From contig JAUTDP010000001.1 in the NCBI GenBank assembly GCA_033439795.1, positions 62,001 through 126,000 of the forward strand: a stretch of 64,000 bases of DNA, written 5' to 3'. The notes beneath the pieces are model-generated. The model made no database searches. It had not been told where the DNA came from and worked only from the letters and a program-made list of their open reading frames with translations. Of the stretch, positions 53,329-60,429 are shown piece by piece; the stretch's first letter is position 1; every line of letters begins with the position of its first letter. The stretch is from Sordaria brevicollis. Taxonomy: Eukaryota; Ascomycota; Sordariomycetes; Sordariales; Sordariaceae. Both the position numbers and the translations under genes were made by a program.

Positions 53329-55080
53329 CCTAATAGAAGGGTCCGCCTTATAAATAAGTATTTATTAAAGGGTCCTTCCGAAATTTAAATTATTAAAGCC
53401 CGAAAGGGTAAAAACGCCTTACCGGAGGGAAAGTATAAAATAAACGGGAAAGGAAAAAGGAAATTTCGAAGGATTTAATTAAATACGATTGCGCTTTCCC
53501 GGGTTTTAATTACGAAGAGGGTAACGGGCTATACCTTCCTTTTAAAAATCTTTTAAATAATTATAAAGTATATAAGAATTTAAGAAAGTACGAATAAATT
53601 TAGGGATTAGGGCTATTTAAAGCGTGGGAAGGCTAGGAAAATCGAAAAGGAACGGCTTTACGGCATTAATAATAAAAGTTTAAGAATTTACGAAGGTCGG
53701 TCGGCCAACCGACCAATAACCCGGTTATAGGAAGTAGTAATAACCGGGTAGGCGAAAAAATTAAAGCGAATAATTTTCTTTTTAAGAAAATATATTTATA
53801 TTAGCCAGGGTATAAAGTAAGTAAAAATAATTAAAATATATAAAATAATATAAATATAAAAGGGGCAACCCTAATTTAATATATATAAAAGGTAAATAAG
53901 AGCGTTCGAACGTTAATATTTTTTATATAAAATTATTATAACGGGTAGGGTTTTATATATAAGGGGTTTAATAGGCGTATATATATTATATAAGGGTATG
54001 TATAATATTTTTTTTTAATTATATATTATTAATTTGAAGAGGGTAAGTAATAAATCCGATAAGTAAAAGCGGGTTAATTTCTTACGGGAAAAATAGTATT
54101 AAAGTAAATTGGAAAAGAGGATAATAATTAATATATATATATAAAGCTATATTATAAGGCCGGGTATTTTTTTATTTCTTTTGGGTAAATTAGGAGGTTT
54201 TTTTAATAATTCATTTAGGATAGGAATAGGTTTTAAAGGGGGGGAGAAAATTTTCTACAACGTTTTTCCCCGGTTTTATTTTTTCAATTTTCCAATTTAT
54301 TTTCCCCGCTTCTTTTATTATTATTATTATTAAATTTTTCTTTTTTTTTTTCGAGATTTTTATTTTATAATTATAATTAATACCTTTTTCTTATTACCTT
54401 TATTACAATTTTTTATTTTTATTATTAATTCTTTTTCTTTTTTATATAAATATATCTTTCCGTTTTCTTCTTTCCTTCCCCTATTTCCTTTTTTTTTTTT
54501 TTTTTTTTTTTCCTTTTTTAAGTTAATTTAAAAATTTTTTTTCTTTATTTTTTTTTTTTTCATTTTTTTTTTCTTTTTTCTTTTTTTCTCCGGGGGCCGA
54601 ATAAAAAAAGTAATATTCGTCGTTATATAATTAAAGGGTATATAATTAAAAGAATTGTAAAGAGGGAATTATAATTATAAAGAGAAGAAGAAAAGGAAAT
54701 TGAAGAAAAAGGTGAGAGTAAGAGAAGATGGGGGAAGATAAAGATGGGGGAAGATAAAGATGGGGGGGAGGGGGATATTTATATTAAATAGGAATTTTCC
54801 TTTATATAGATAGATATAAGTAGTTCGATAGGTGCGTTGGAATGTAAAGGTGGTTTGAGAGGTGTGTTATATATATATAAAAGTAATTAAATAAATATAG
54901 TGGAATATAAAAGTAGTTTAAGAGGTGCGTTATATATATATAAATAATTAAATAAACGTATTATATATACGGAAATAGTTTAATATATACGTTACGTATA
55001 CGAAAGTAATTAAATAAGCGCTCTATATATACGGAAGTAATTTAATAAATATATTACGTATACGGAAATAATTAAATAAA
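53329..55080 (+). other. Truncated intergenic spacer, unit 6; array boundary
   Basis: 3' flank of 28S, T-rich tract 54263-54589, purine-rich strand and the first minisatellite units. From about 54942 the sequence no longer aligns with the other spacers, although 31-bp-like units continue (gttacgtatacgaaagtaat) until about 55080, where rDNA ends. TpG is clearly better kept from about 54710 on (gatgggggaag repeated, gttggaatgtaaaggtgg), so mutation weakens at the edge. Confidence 0.8.
54821..55080 (+). repeat. IGS minisatellites, unit 6, truncated
   Basis: Only about 260 bp remain. The first units match the other copies; the last few are rearranged variants (taattaaataa instead of taattcgataa). 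The 22-bp block, promoter block and external transcribed spacer are all absent. Confidence 0.75.
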
Positions 55081-55216
55081 ATATACATTTTATTTAAATT
55101 ATATTAAATATAAATATATATTAATTTATAAATATTATTCTATTTATAAAATTAAATATTTAATTCTATTATAAAAATATATATATTTAAATATAATAAA
55201 TATTTATTATAATTTT
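55081..55216. other. AT-only junction sequence, not identified
   Basis: A 136-bp stretch with almost no G or C between the last rDNA-like unit and the 169-bp repeats. No match to the rDNA unit seen, and no telomere repeat. It could be RIP-altered DNA of any origin. Confidence 0.5.
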
Positions 55217-55557
55217 AAGCGGAGCTTTAATATAAAAAGTATTAAATAAATACGAACGTTAAACGTGGCTTCTTTTATAATACCGTAACCCCCTATAATA
55301 ATCCCTGTAAATCTTCCCGAAGTTTACCCGCGTTTTTGCAACCTATAATTAGCTAGAAAAAATCTCTCGAATTTTAATTAATTTAAAGCGGAGCTTCAAT
55401 ATAAAAAGTGTTAAATAAATACGAGCGTTGAGCGTAGCTTCTTCTATAATACGGTGACCCCCCTATTACAATCCTTGTAAATAACTACGAGGTTTACCCG
55501 ATGTTTTTCGTGTTAGGATTGGTTGGAAAAAGATTCTCGAGTTGGAATTAGCTAGAT
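55217..55557. repeat. Two 169-bp tandem repeats
   Basis: Copy 1 at 55217-55385 and copy 2 at 55386 to about 55557, both opening AAGCGGAGCTT followed by t/caatataaaaagt. They differ almost only by transitions (ttaaacgtggc against ttgagcgtagc) plus a few small changes near 55310/55480. Copy 1 is the more mutated, on the array side. The opening 11-bp word occurs once more, inverted, at 58949-58959. No coding potential seen. Confidence 0.8.
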
Positions 55558-55576
55558 TAAAACCCCCATCCCTGTC

Positions 55577-55620
55577 CGCCAAGCTCGCTTAGTATTTAGC
55601 GGCTCGCTTAGGGCTTGGCA
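55577..55620. repeat. Short palindromic sequence
   Basis: ccaagctcgcttag and ctcgcttagggcttgg enclose a short spacer; the outer CCAAGC/GCTTGG can pair and ctcgcttag is also directly repeated. It lies just before the hairpin-bearing repeats. Function unknown. Confidence 0.5.
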
Positions 55621-55652
55621 TTTGAAAGTGGGTTCTATCAAGACGAGGTAAA

Positions 55653-55934
55653 CACCAAAATAATGAGTAAGCTGAAGCGAGTAGTTTGATACCACTCACG
55701 TAACCGTAGTTAGCCTGCCGGCCGAGAAAAACGGCTTTGAAAAAATCCGACGGATATATAAAAAAAAATCTAAAAAGCTTATTAATAAGGGTAAGGATAT
55801 CGATAAGAAAAATAGGTATCAAAATGATAAGTAAGCTGAGGCGAGTAGTTTGGTACTACTCACGTAACTGTAAGGAGCTTGCCGGCCGAGAAAAACGGCT
55901 TTAAAAAATCCGACGGATAGGTATATAATAAAAA
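55653..55934. repeat. Pair of about 118-bp direct repeats with hairpin, 164 bp apart
   Basis: Copies at about 55653-55770 and 55817-55934 share gtaagctga-gcgagtag, then ctcacgtaac and gccggccgagaaaaacggc. In both, GCCG and CGGC around agaaaaa can form a small hairpin, followed by aaaatccgacggata and an A-run. Differences are mostly transitions. The AT-rich spacer between them is unrelated. The repeat may be a short non-coding transposon piece (SINE body), but I do not recognise it. A 77-codon open frame on the minus strand at 55589-55822 spans unrelated repeats and is not credible. Confidence 0.7.
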
Positions 55935-55957
55935 AAAAGATTTTAATTTCAAAATAA

Positions 55958-56031
55958 AACGTCGTAGCTAACCTAGCAAATGTACAGTTATAATATATAC
56001 CCTTTGGCGGTCGGTTCGATTCCCGGCCGTA
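55958..56031 (+). repeat. tRNA-like sequence (SINE head or tRNA pseudogene)
   Basis: A perfect polymerase III B box, ggttcgattcc (56013-56023), lies in a T-arm-like hairpin at 56008-56029 (cggtcgg pairing with ccggccg, one G-T pair). A degenerate A box, tagctaacctag (55965-55976), lies 48 nt upstream, normal tRNA spacing. The acceptor arms do not pair and the anticodon cannot be called, so this is not a working tRNA. With the hairpin repeats upstream it may belong to a SINE. Confidence 0.45.
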
Positions 56032-56040
56032 GTAAAAATA

Positions 56041-56199
56041 AAATCTTTTTAATAATATTTAAATAGTAAATTTAAAAAAATAAATAAAGAATAGTAAATA
56101 AATAAATAATAATAAATAAGAAAATATTAATTAATAAATAAATAATAATAAATAAATAAATAAATAATAATAAATAAGAAAATATTAATTAATAAATAA
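56041..56199. repeat. AT microsatellite (taaa/aataa)
   Basis: Low-complexity aataaataataataaataag units with a larger internal duplication (a 40-bp stretch including gaaaatattaattaat occurs twice). The same microsatellite resumes at 56608-56718 and 58836-58900, so the MITE and the LTR element appear to have inserted into it. Confidence 0.75.
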
Positions 56200-56607
56200 A
56201 GAGAACATCTATTTCTACGGAGGTAAAAGTCTATTTGTACGGAGGTAAAAATAATATAATTGAGTATAAGTAATTCAAAGAAAATGTTGTTGGTCTAAGA
56301 AATATACCGTTAGAACCGTTGATTTTTGCTATATTTTTGAGTTTCTCAACCAATTTCACCGCTCCGCGCTAATCCCCCTTTTTAACTTTCTAATATTTTA
56401 GGAATAAGGCTTAAGATATTTCTTGAAAAATTTTGTATTATTACCTTCTTCCCTACTAATAAGAAACGGGGAACGGCTGTTTGAGGCTTGGCTTATAGAG
56501 AAAAAATCAAGGAAAATTCTAAGCTACTTTTTGTTTTTCTCCAACTCAATTCTATAGAGTAATTGAAAAAAGTAAAATTTCCACCTCCGTACAAATAGAA
56601 TTTCTCT
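56200..56607. mobile_element. MITE, 408 bp, with inverted terminal repeats
   Basis: Ends are inverted: agagaacatctatttctacggaggt at the left (56200-56224) and the reverse complement of agagaaattctatttgtacggaggt at the right (56583-56607). A second left copy of the core, ctatttgtacggaggt, lies at 56231-56246 and matches the right end better than the first. No open frame. CpA and TpG are common (caaccaatttcacc, gttgttggtc), so it was not attacked by RIP. The flanks are low-complexity, so the target duplication cannot be resolved; superfamily unknown. Confidence 0.75.
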
Positions 56608-56718
56608 AAATAAATAAGAATTAATGAATAATAATAATTAATTAATAAATAATTATTAATAAATAAATAATAATAAATAAGAAAGAATAATAAATAAATA
56701 AATAATAATAAATAAAAA
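56608..56718. repeat. AT microsatellite between MITE and LTR element
   Basis: aataaataataataaataag-type low-complexity DNA continuing the tract at 56041. Nothing else seen. Confidence 0.7.
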
Positions 56719-56723
56719 AAGAA

Positions 56724-56946
56724 TGTTATGGGGCTACCGCCCTAGGTATTAACTAGGCTTTCCGCCTAATCGTTCCCTAGGGTAGATCCCCTCCCTACGA
56801 CCTAGTCAATACTTAGGCTACATTAAAACCTTTATCCAATTACACCCTTCTAGTGCAATTCTTCCTTCCTTTTCCCCTTCGTTAAATATAGTATATTCAA
56901 CCTACAAAGCCTACACCCTATACCTTACTCGTGTAGACCCGTTATA
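56724..56946 (+). repeat. 5' long terminal repeat
   Basis: Starts tgttatggggctaccgcc, ends cgttata (ancestral end probably TTACA, as in the right copy). It contains an internal short palindrome, gggctaccgccctaggt. It differs from the right LTR by roughly 8% transitions and no indel. Confidence 0.88.
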
Positions 56947-57191
56947 TTATATTTAACCCTCTTTATTAATCCTCTAGTACGCTAGAAGAGTCGTACTACC
57001 GTTATCCTCGTACCGCCGACAACGAAATTTTCATTACGATATCTTAATAATCGCTCCCTCAAGTCGTTTAGTCGAGTAATTCCTAAGAACGATAGCGATA
57101 ATTTGCGTCCTCTATCGAATAAATTATCGCTAAATTCGCTACCTTTAAAACTCCTTCCTCGATAACCGCGCTAAAATTAGTATTCCCCTAC

Positions 57192-58088
57192 TTTGAAAAG
57201 TTTTTTAAGAATAAGGACGAATTCAATACTTGGGTCTTAAGCGCGTAAATTAAGTTATACATTGATAGAAACGCTATTGGAGACTTAGAAGCTTAATTTT
57301 ACTACCTTTTAGCTTATTTCTCCCCCGCTATTAAAAAGCCGCTATTCGCTTTCTTTTCGATTCCCCGTTTCCCTTTAGAGCTTATTAATAAGTTTAGATT
57401 TACGTACGGGGACCTTAACGCCGCTAAACGGGTAGGCCAAGAATTCTATTAATTACGCTAAAAAACCGGCGTTAAAGAGCCTATTACTACCTTCTTTACG
57501 AAATTCGAAGAAGTTTTATATCGCGTTCGGGCCGACTTATAACTAGATACTACCAAGTGCAATTAATTTATAGCCTCGCTAAATAGCGATTAGCGTTAAA
57601 GGCTCTTAGAAAGGACCGACGTACTAAAATAATACCTAATATTATCCGACTTTTTATAACGCTTTAACGGTAATATTTTTCTTATTTCGATTCCCCCGTC
57701 GAAGTATTAGGTTAATAATGGTAGTAACCCTATAGATATCTCTATTAACGTTACGGCTATATATCCCCTATAACCGTTATAGAAGTTGAAGAATAAGTAG
57801 AAGAAGGATAGTAAATATTTACGTTATAATATTAGCGGCCACTATACTAAATAATATATAACGAGAATAAATTTTACTAGGGTAGTTAATCCGGTTGGGG
57901 GCCTAAGCGGTTATAACGAGGAGGACTAAAAAGAAGAATATTTAAATTGAATATAATAGCCTTAATAATATTAGGGGGAGAGGAATGCTATTTATATTTA
58001 AAAAGAGGAACTTCTATTGGCTTATTAGGTTGGTCGTTCTACTAATTAGACGGCTGTAAATCTGTATACAATACCCTTTCCCGCCTAA
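57192..58088 (+). pseudogene. gag: gag pseudogene of the LTR element
   Basis: One frame starting at ttt 57192 reads like a retrotransposon Gag/capsid protein interrupted by stops. Readable pieces include DEFNTWVLSA, IKLYIDRNAIGDLEA, YYLLAYFSPAIKKPL, TYGDLNAAKRVGQEFY and TKFEEVLYRVRADL, which fit the central retrotrans_gag domain of Ty3/Gypsy-type elements. Most stops sit where Gln is expected (CAA/CAG to TAA/TAG). At 57816-57857 a zinc-knuckle frame (CX2CX4HX4C) is visible: the His codon CAC remains, while all three Cys positions read TAT, as expected from TGT after G-to-A change. The true start lies upstream and was not found. Not functional. Confidence 0.8.
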
Positions 58089-58607
58089 TTATATAGGTAG
58101 TATTAAATTATATATATATTTTTAATAATAACGTTATATTTCGTACGTTTAAGGAATATTATTCCTCCCCTCCTAGCGAAGAGGGTTAAAATAGTACTTA
58201 CTAATAAAAGAAATAGAACGTAACGAAATATAGGGTAATAGCAATAATAGGCTCGTCTCCGTCGTTAATCGTTAATATATTATAACGAGCCTCTTAAATA
58301 AGTACGCTTAAATATATTCCATAATTTAATTTTAACTCCTATAAGGAGTAGCTCTGTGTAGGTGGCGTGCTATTGTAGAGGCGTTACCGACTTGGGTAAA
58401 GTGTAGGTGGTTCGAGCGGCGTTTATTTAAGGGTTTAAAGAGGGTGGTTTTTATCTTTATTGTCCTTTTCGATTTCTCTTCCCTATTTGCGGGCATTTAA
58501 TATAAGTGCGATTAGTTAATTGGGGTTTTTTATTATTCTTTATATATATAGACTCGCTGCTGGGGTTTATACGTTCTAAAGTTTCCAAGGAAGAGTAGGG
58601 GGGGTAA

Positions 58608-58830
58608 TATTATAGGGCTACCGCCCTAGGTATTAACTAGGCTTTCCGCCTAGTCGTTCCTTGGGGTGGATCCCCTCCCTGCAACCTAGTTAGTGCTTAG
58701 GCCACATTAAAACCTTTATCCAGCTGCACCCTTCTAGTACAACTCTTCCTTCCTTTTCCCCTTCGTTAAATATAGTATATTCAACCTACAACGCCTACAC
58801 CCTGTGCCCTACTCGTGTAAACCGGTTACA
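58608..58830 (+). repeat. 3' long terminal repeat
   Basis: Starts tattatagggctaccgcc (the ancestral TG has become TA) and ends ggttaca. It retains TpG and CpA words, such as ccagctgcaccc, that are mutated in the left copy. Confidence 0.88.
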
Positions 58831-58835
58831 AAGAA

Positions 58836-58900
58836 TAATAAATAAATAAATAAATACATAATTAATTAATTAATTAATTAATTAAATAAATAATAATAGT
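58836..58900. repeat. AT microsatellite right of the LTR element
   Basis: aataaataaataaataa followed by (attaatta)n; same tract type as on the left side of the element. Confidence 0.7.
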
Positions 58901-58948
58901 AGAAAAAACTTATTAAAAATATAATAAAAAATATAAGAAGTAAATGTT

Positions 58949-59034
58949 AAGCTCCGCTTCAAGTAAATTTCTGCCCACCCGTATAAAATTTGCCGAAGGC
59001 AAATTTTGCGGGGGTACGGGGGCGGCAGCCCTCG
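58949..59034. repeat. Double-hairpin element end (transposon terminus?)
   Basis: The inverted word aagctccgctt (58949-58959) is followed by two hairpins. The first, at 58985-59007, has perfect 10-bp arms (aaaatttgcc/ggcaaatttt) and a gaa loop. The second, at 59017-59034, pairs cgggggc with gccctcg around ggca, with one G-T pair. A GC-rich stem near a terminus recalls Helitron 3' ends, but I see no CTRR directly after it, so the class is open. TpG and CpA are kept here, unlike the DNA to the right. Confidence 0.5.
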
Positions 59035-59620
59035 TTAATATATATATATTTCGAAAATATTATTTTTAATTTCGTAAATAAATTTAGGTTTCCTATTAGT
59101 ACGAACCTTTATAATAAAGTAATTAATATTTTATAGCGTTTTAAAGTAATAATTAATAATATTCTTATTATAATTAAATACGCGAGTAGTATAATAGATA
59201 TTAGGTTTTAATTAGGAAGTATTATTTAATATAATATATTGTAAATACTATTGATATTAAGCGGTTTAGAACTACCGGGCTATTAATAAGAAGAAATTCG
59301 TACTCTTTCTTTTAAGAGGGTAGCGCTATATATTAATTAAATAAGGAAAAAAGATTAGAATTTTAAACGGTACGTTATAATATTAATATTCAATATAATG
59401 AAGGAAGAAGGTTATACTATTATAAGTGTGTTAAATAAGGGTGGTTAATATTACTATTTACGAATAAAGGTTATTTCCGAGATAAGGATGTTAAAATAGG
59501 TAAAATAAATTACGGTTTTGGTACGTTTCGCTAAGAAACCTAAACAGGGCTTCATTTTGTATACGGACGTATTAAATCCCTCTAAAAGTAGTCTATCCCT
59601 CAATTTTTTCCTCTACTCTC
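59035..59620. other. RIP-altered DNA of unknown origin
   Basis: An AT-rich stretch with CpA nearly absent until about 59550. Both strands are full of stops. A piece around 59367-59450 (acggtacgttataatatt, then ttataagtgtgttaaataag) could come from a Cys-rich zinc-finger coding region such as a LINE ORF1, but this is too weak to call. From about 59550 normal CpA/TpG returns. Confidence 0.4.
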
Positions 59621-59782
59621 TTATAGAGAGTGGGTGTTGCGTGCTCTCCAATTCTCCAAAAACCATATACCTATAGTTAACCACCGCCAAGGGATTACGG
59701 TACCGCAGCGGGAATATAAGGAACGTTTCAACGCTTGGGGGAGGGCAACAAGGGTTGACACAAATCTTAGAGTTGATAACTT

Positions 59783-59816
59783 ACCAAGCGTTGTTGTGAG
59801 ACCAAGCACTGTTGGT
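59783..59816. repeat. Left inverted repeat of an outer element (two 18-bp-spaced motifs)
   Basis: accaagcgttgttg (59783-59796) and a variant, accaagcactgttgg (59801-59815), spaced 18 bp. The inverted counterpart, caacaacgcttggt, occurs twice with the same 18-bp spacing at 63945-63958 and 63963-63976. Short open frames over this area (59621-59819, both strands) are incidental. Confidence 0.65.
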
Positions 59817-59865
59817 TGAGGGAGGCTTCTGATTGGTCGGATTTGGGTGCAAAAAGATAAAAGGG

Positions 59866-59910
59866 AAAGACCCCTATAAGGCCTTTTAAAAGGTCTTTAT
59901 AAGGGTCTTT
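59866..59910. repeat. 45-nt near-palindrome
   Basis: aaagacccctataaggcctt, then ttaaaaggtctttataaggg, then tcttt: the two halves are nearly reverse complements, differing at two sites plus a 1-nt gap. It could form a hairpin of about 20 bp or mark an element end. No T-run or gene context supports a terminator role. Confidence 0.6.
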
Positions 59911-59920
59911 CTAGCGGTCT

Positions 59921-59949
59921 TCTTAGTAGTCTTCTTAGTAGTCTTTTTA
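59921..59949. repeat. 12-bp tandem repeat interrupted by the Harbinger insertion
   Basis: The units ttagtagtcttc and ttagtagtcttt lead up to the transposon. Right of it, ttagtggtcttc (63695-63706) continues the series. Removing the transposon and one TTA gives consecutive units, which supports a clean insertion at TTA. Confidence 0.75.
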
Positions 59950-59986
59950 GGGTGCGTTCGGCAATCTGGGAAATGGCCTTCTGAAA
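59950..59986 (+). repeat. Left terminal inverted repeat of the Harbinger element
   Basis: 37 bp, perfectly matched to the right end and unmutated. Confidence 0.92.
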
Positions 59987-60429
59987 TGAACTTTCTATGA
60001 GGAATGCATTGGCCTCTCCTAAACCCGTTTTTAGCGGCAAATTCCGATAAATGTAGGGTTATGATTTTCGGTTTAGAAACCGGATTTCAGGAGCCTATTC
60101 GTATGTATAGATTTTTAAAAAGTTATAGAAATGAAGCTTTTCTTGGGAATTTCGTAATATTGATATTTAAAGTAAATAAAAGGTCGTATTTATTACTATA
60201 GTCGATTATTTCCTTTATCCCTTTACCTATATCCGCTTTATTTTCTTCTCTTATTGTAATCCCCTTATTTTCTATACTAAAATGAGTTAAAAATTAATTA
60301 GAAGCGAATCTTAGACTTTGGGTTCTCAAATCTAATCGTTCTCGTTAAACTCTTAAATAAGCCAATTAAATTAACCTATTTTTACCTAACCTAGCTAATT
60401 TAATTAGATAATTAATTATAATAAGGGTA

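Larger units (their letters stand above)
56724..58830 (+). mobile_element. LTR retrotransposon relic, gag only, 2107 bp
   Basis: Two 223-bp direct repeats (56724-56946 and 58608-58830) bound the element. It is flanked by the 5-bp duplication AAGAA (56719-56723 and 58831-58835). A polypurine tract, aaggaagagtaggggggg, lies just before the right repeat. The internal 1661 bp holds a decayed gag and then about 500 bp with no reverse transcriptase, protease or integrase that I can find. At this size it was probably non-autonomous, a gag-bearing mini-LTR element mobilised by a relative, unless pol was lost by deletion. Internal CpA is depleted; TpG is better kept near 58340-58600. Confidence 0.88.

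Noticed and set aside
1..55080. Mitochondrial or AT-rich protist genome as explanation of the base composition
   Set aside because: The rRNA genes are nuclear type with ITS1, 5.8S and ITS2, and the differences from known fungal genes are transitions in CpA/TpG context.
55081..55216. Telomere or subtelomeric repeat at the array end
   Set aside because: No TTAGGG-like repeat in either strand, and transposon relics continue beyond.
55589..55822. 77-codon minus-strand open frame
   Set aside because: It spans a palindrome and one of the hairpin repeats; the second repeat copy does not keep the frame.
58030..58080. tRNA-Tyr-like word ggctgtaaatct inside the LTR element
   Set aside because: No pairing anticodon stem and no A or B box at proper spacing; it lies within the gag frame.
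59621..59819. Overlapping 61-62 codon frames on both strands
   Set aside because: They cover non-coding flanks and terminal motifs of the outer element, with no domain and no support from codon pattern.
60004..60201. 65-codon + strand frame
   Set aside because: It lies in the subterminal part of the Harbinger element, where no gene is expected, and shows no family resemblance.
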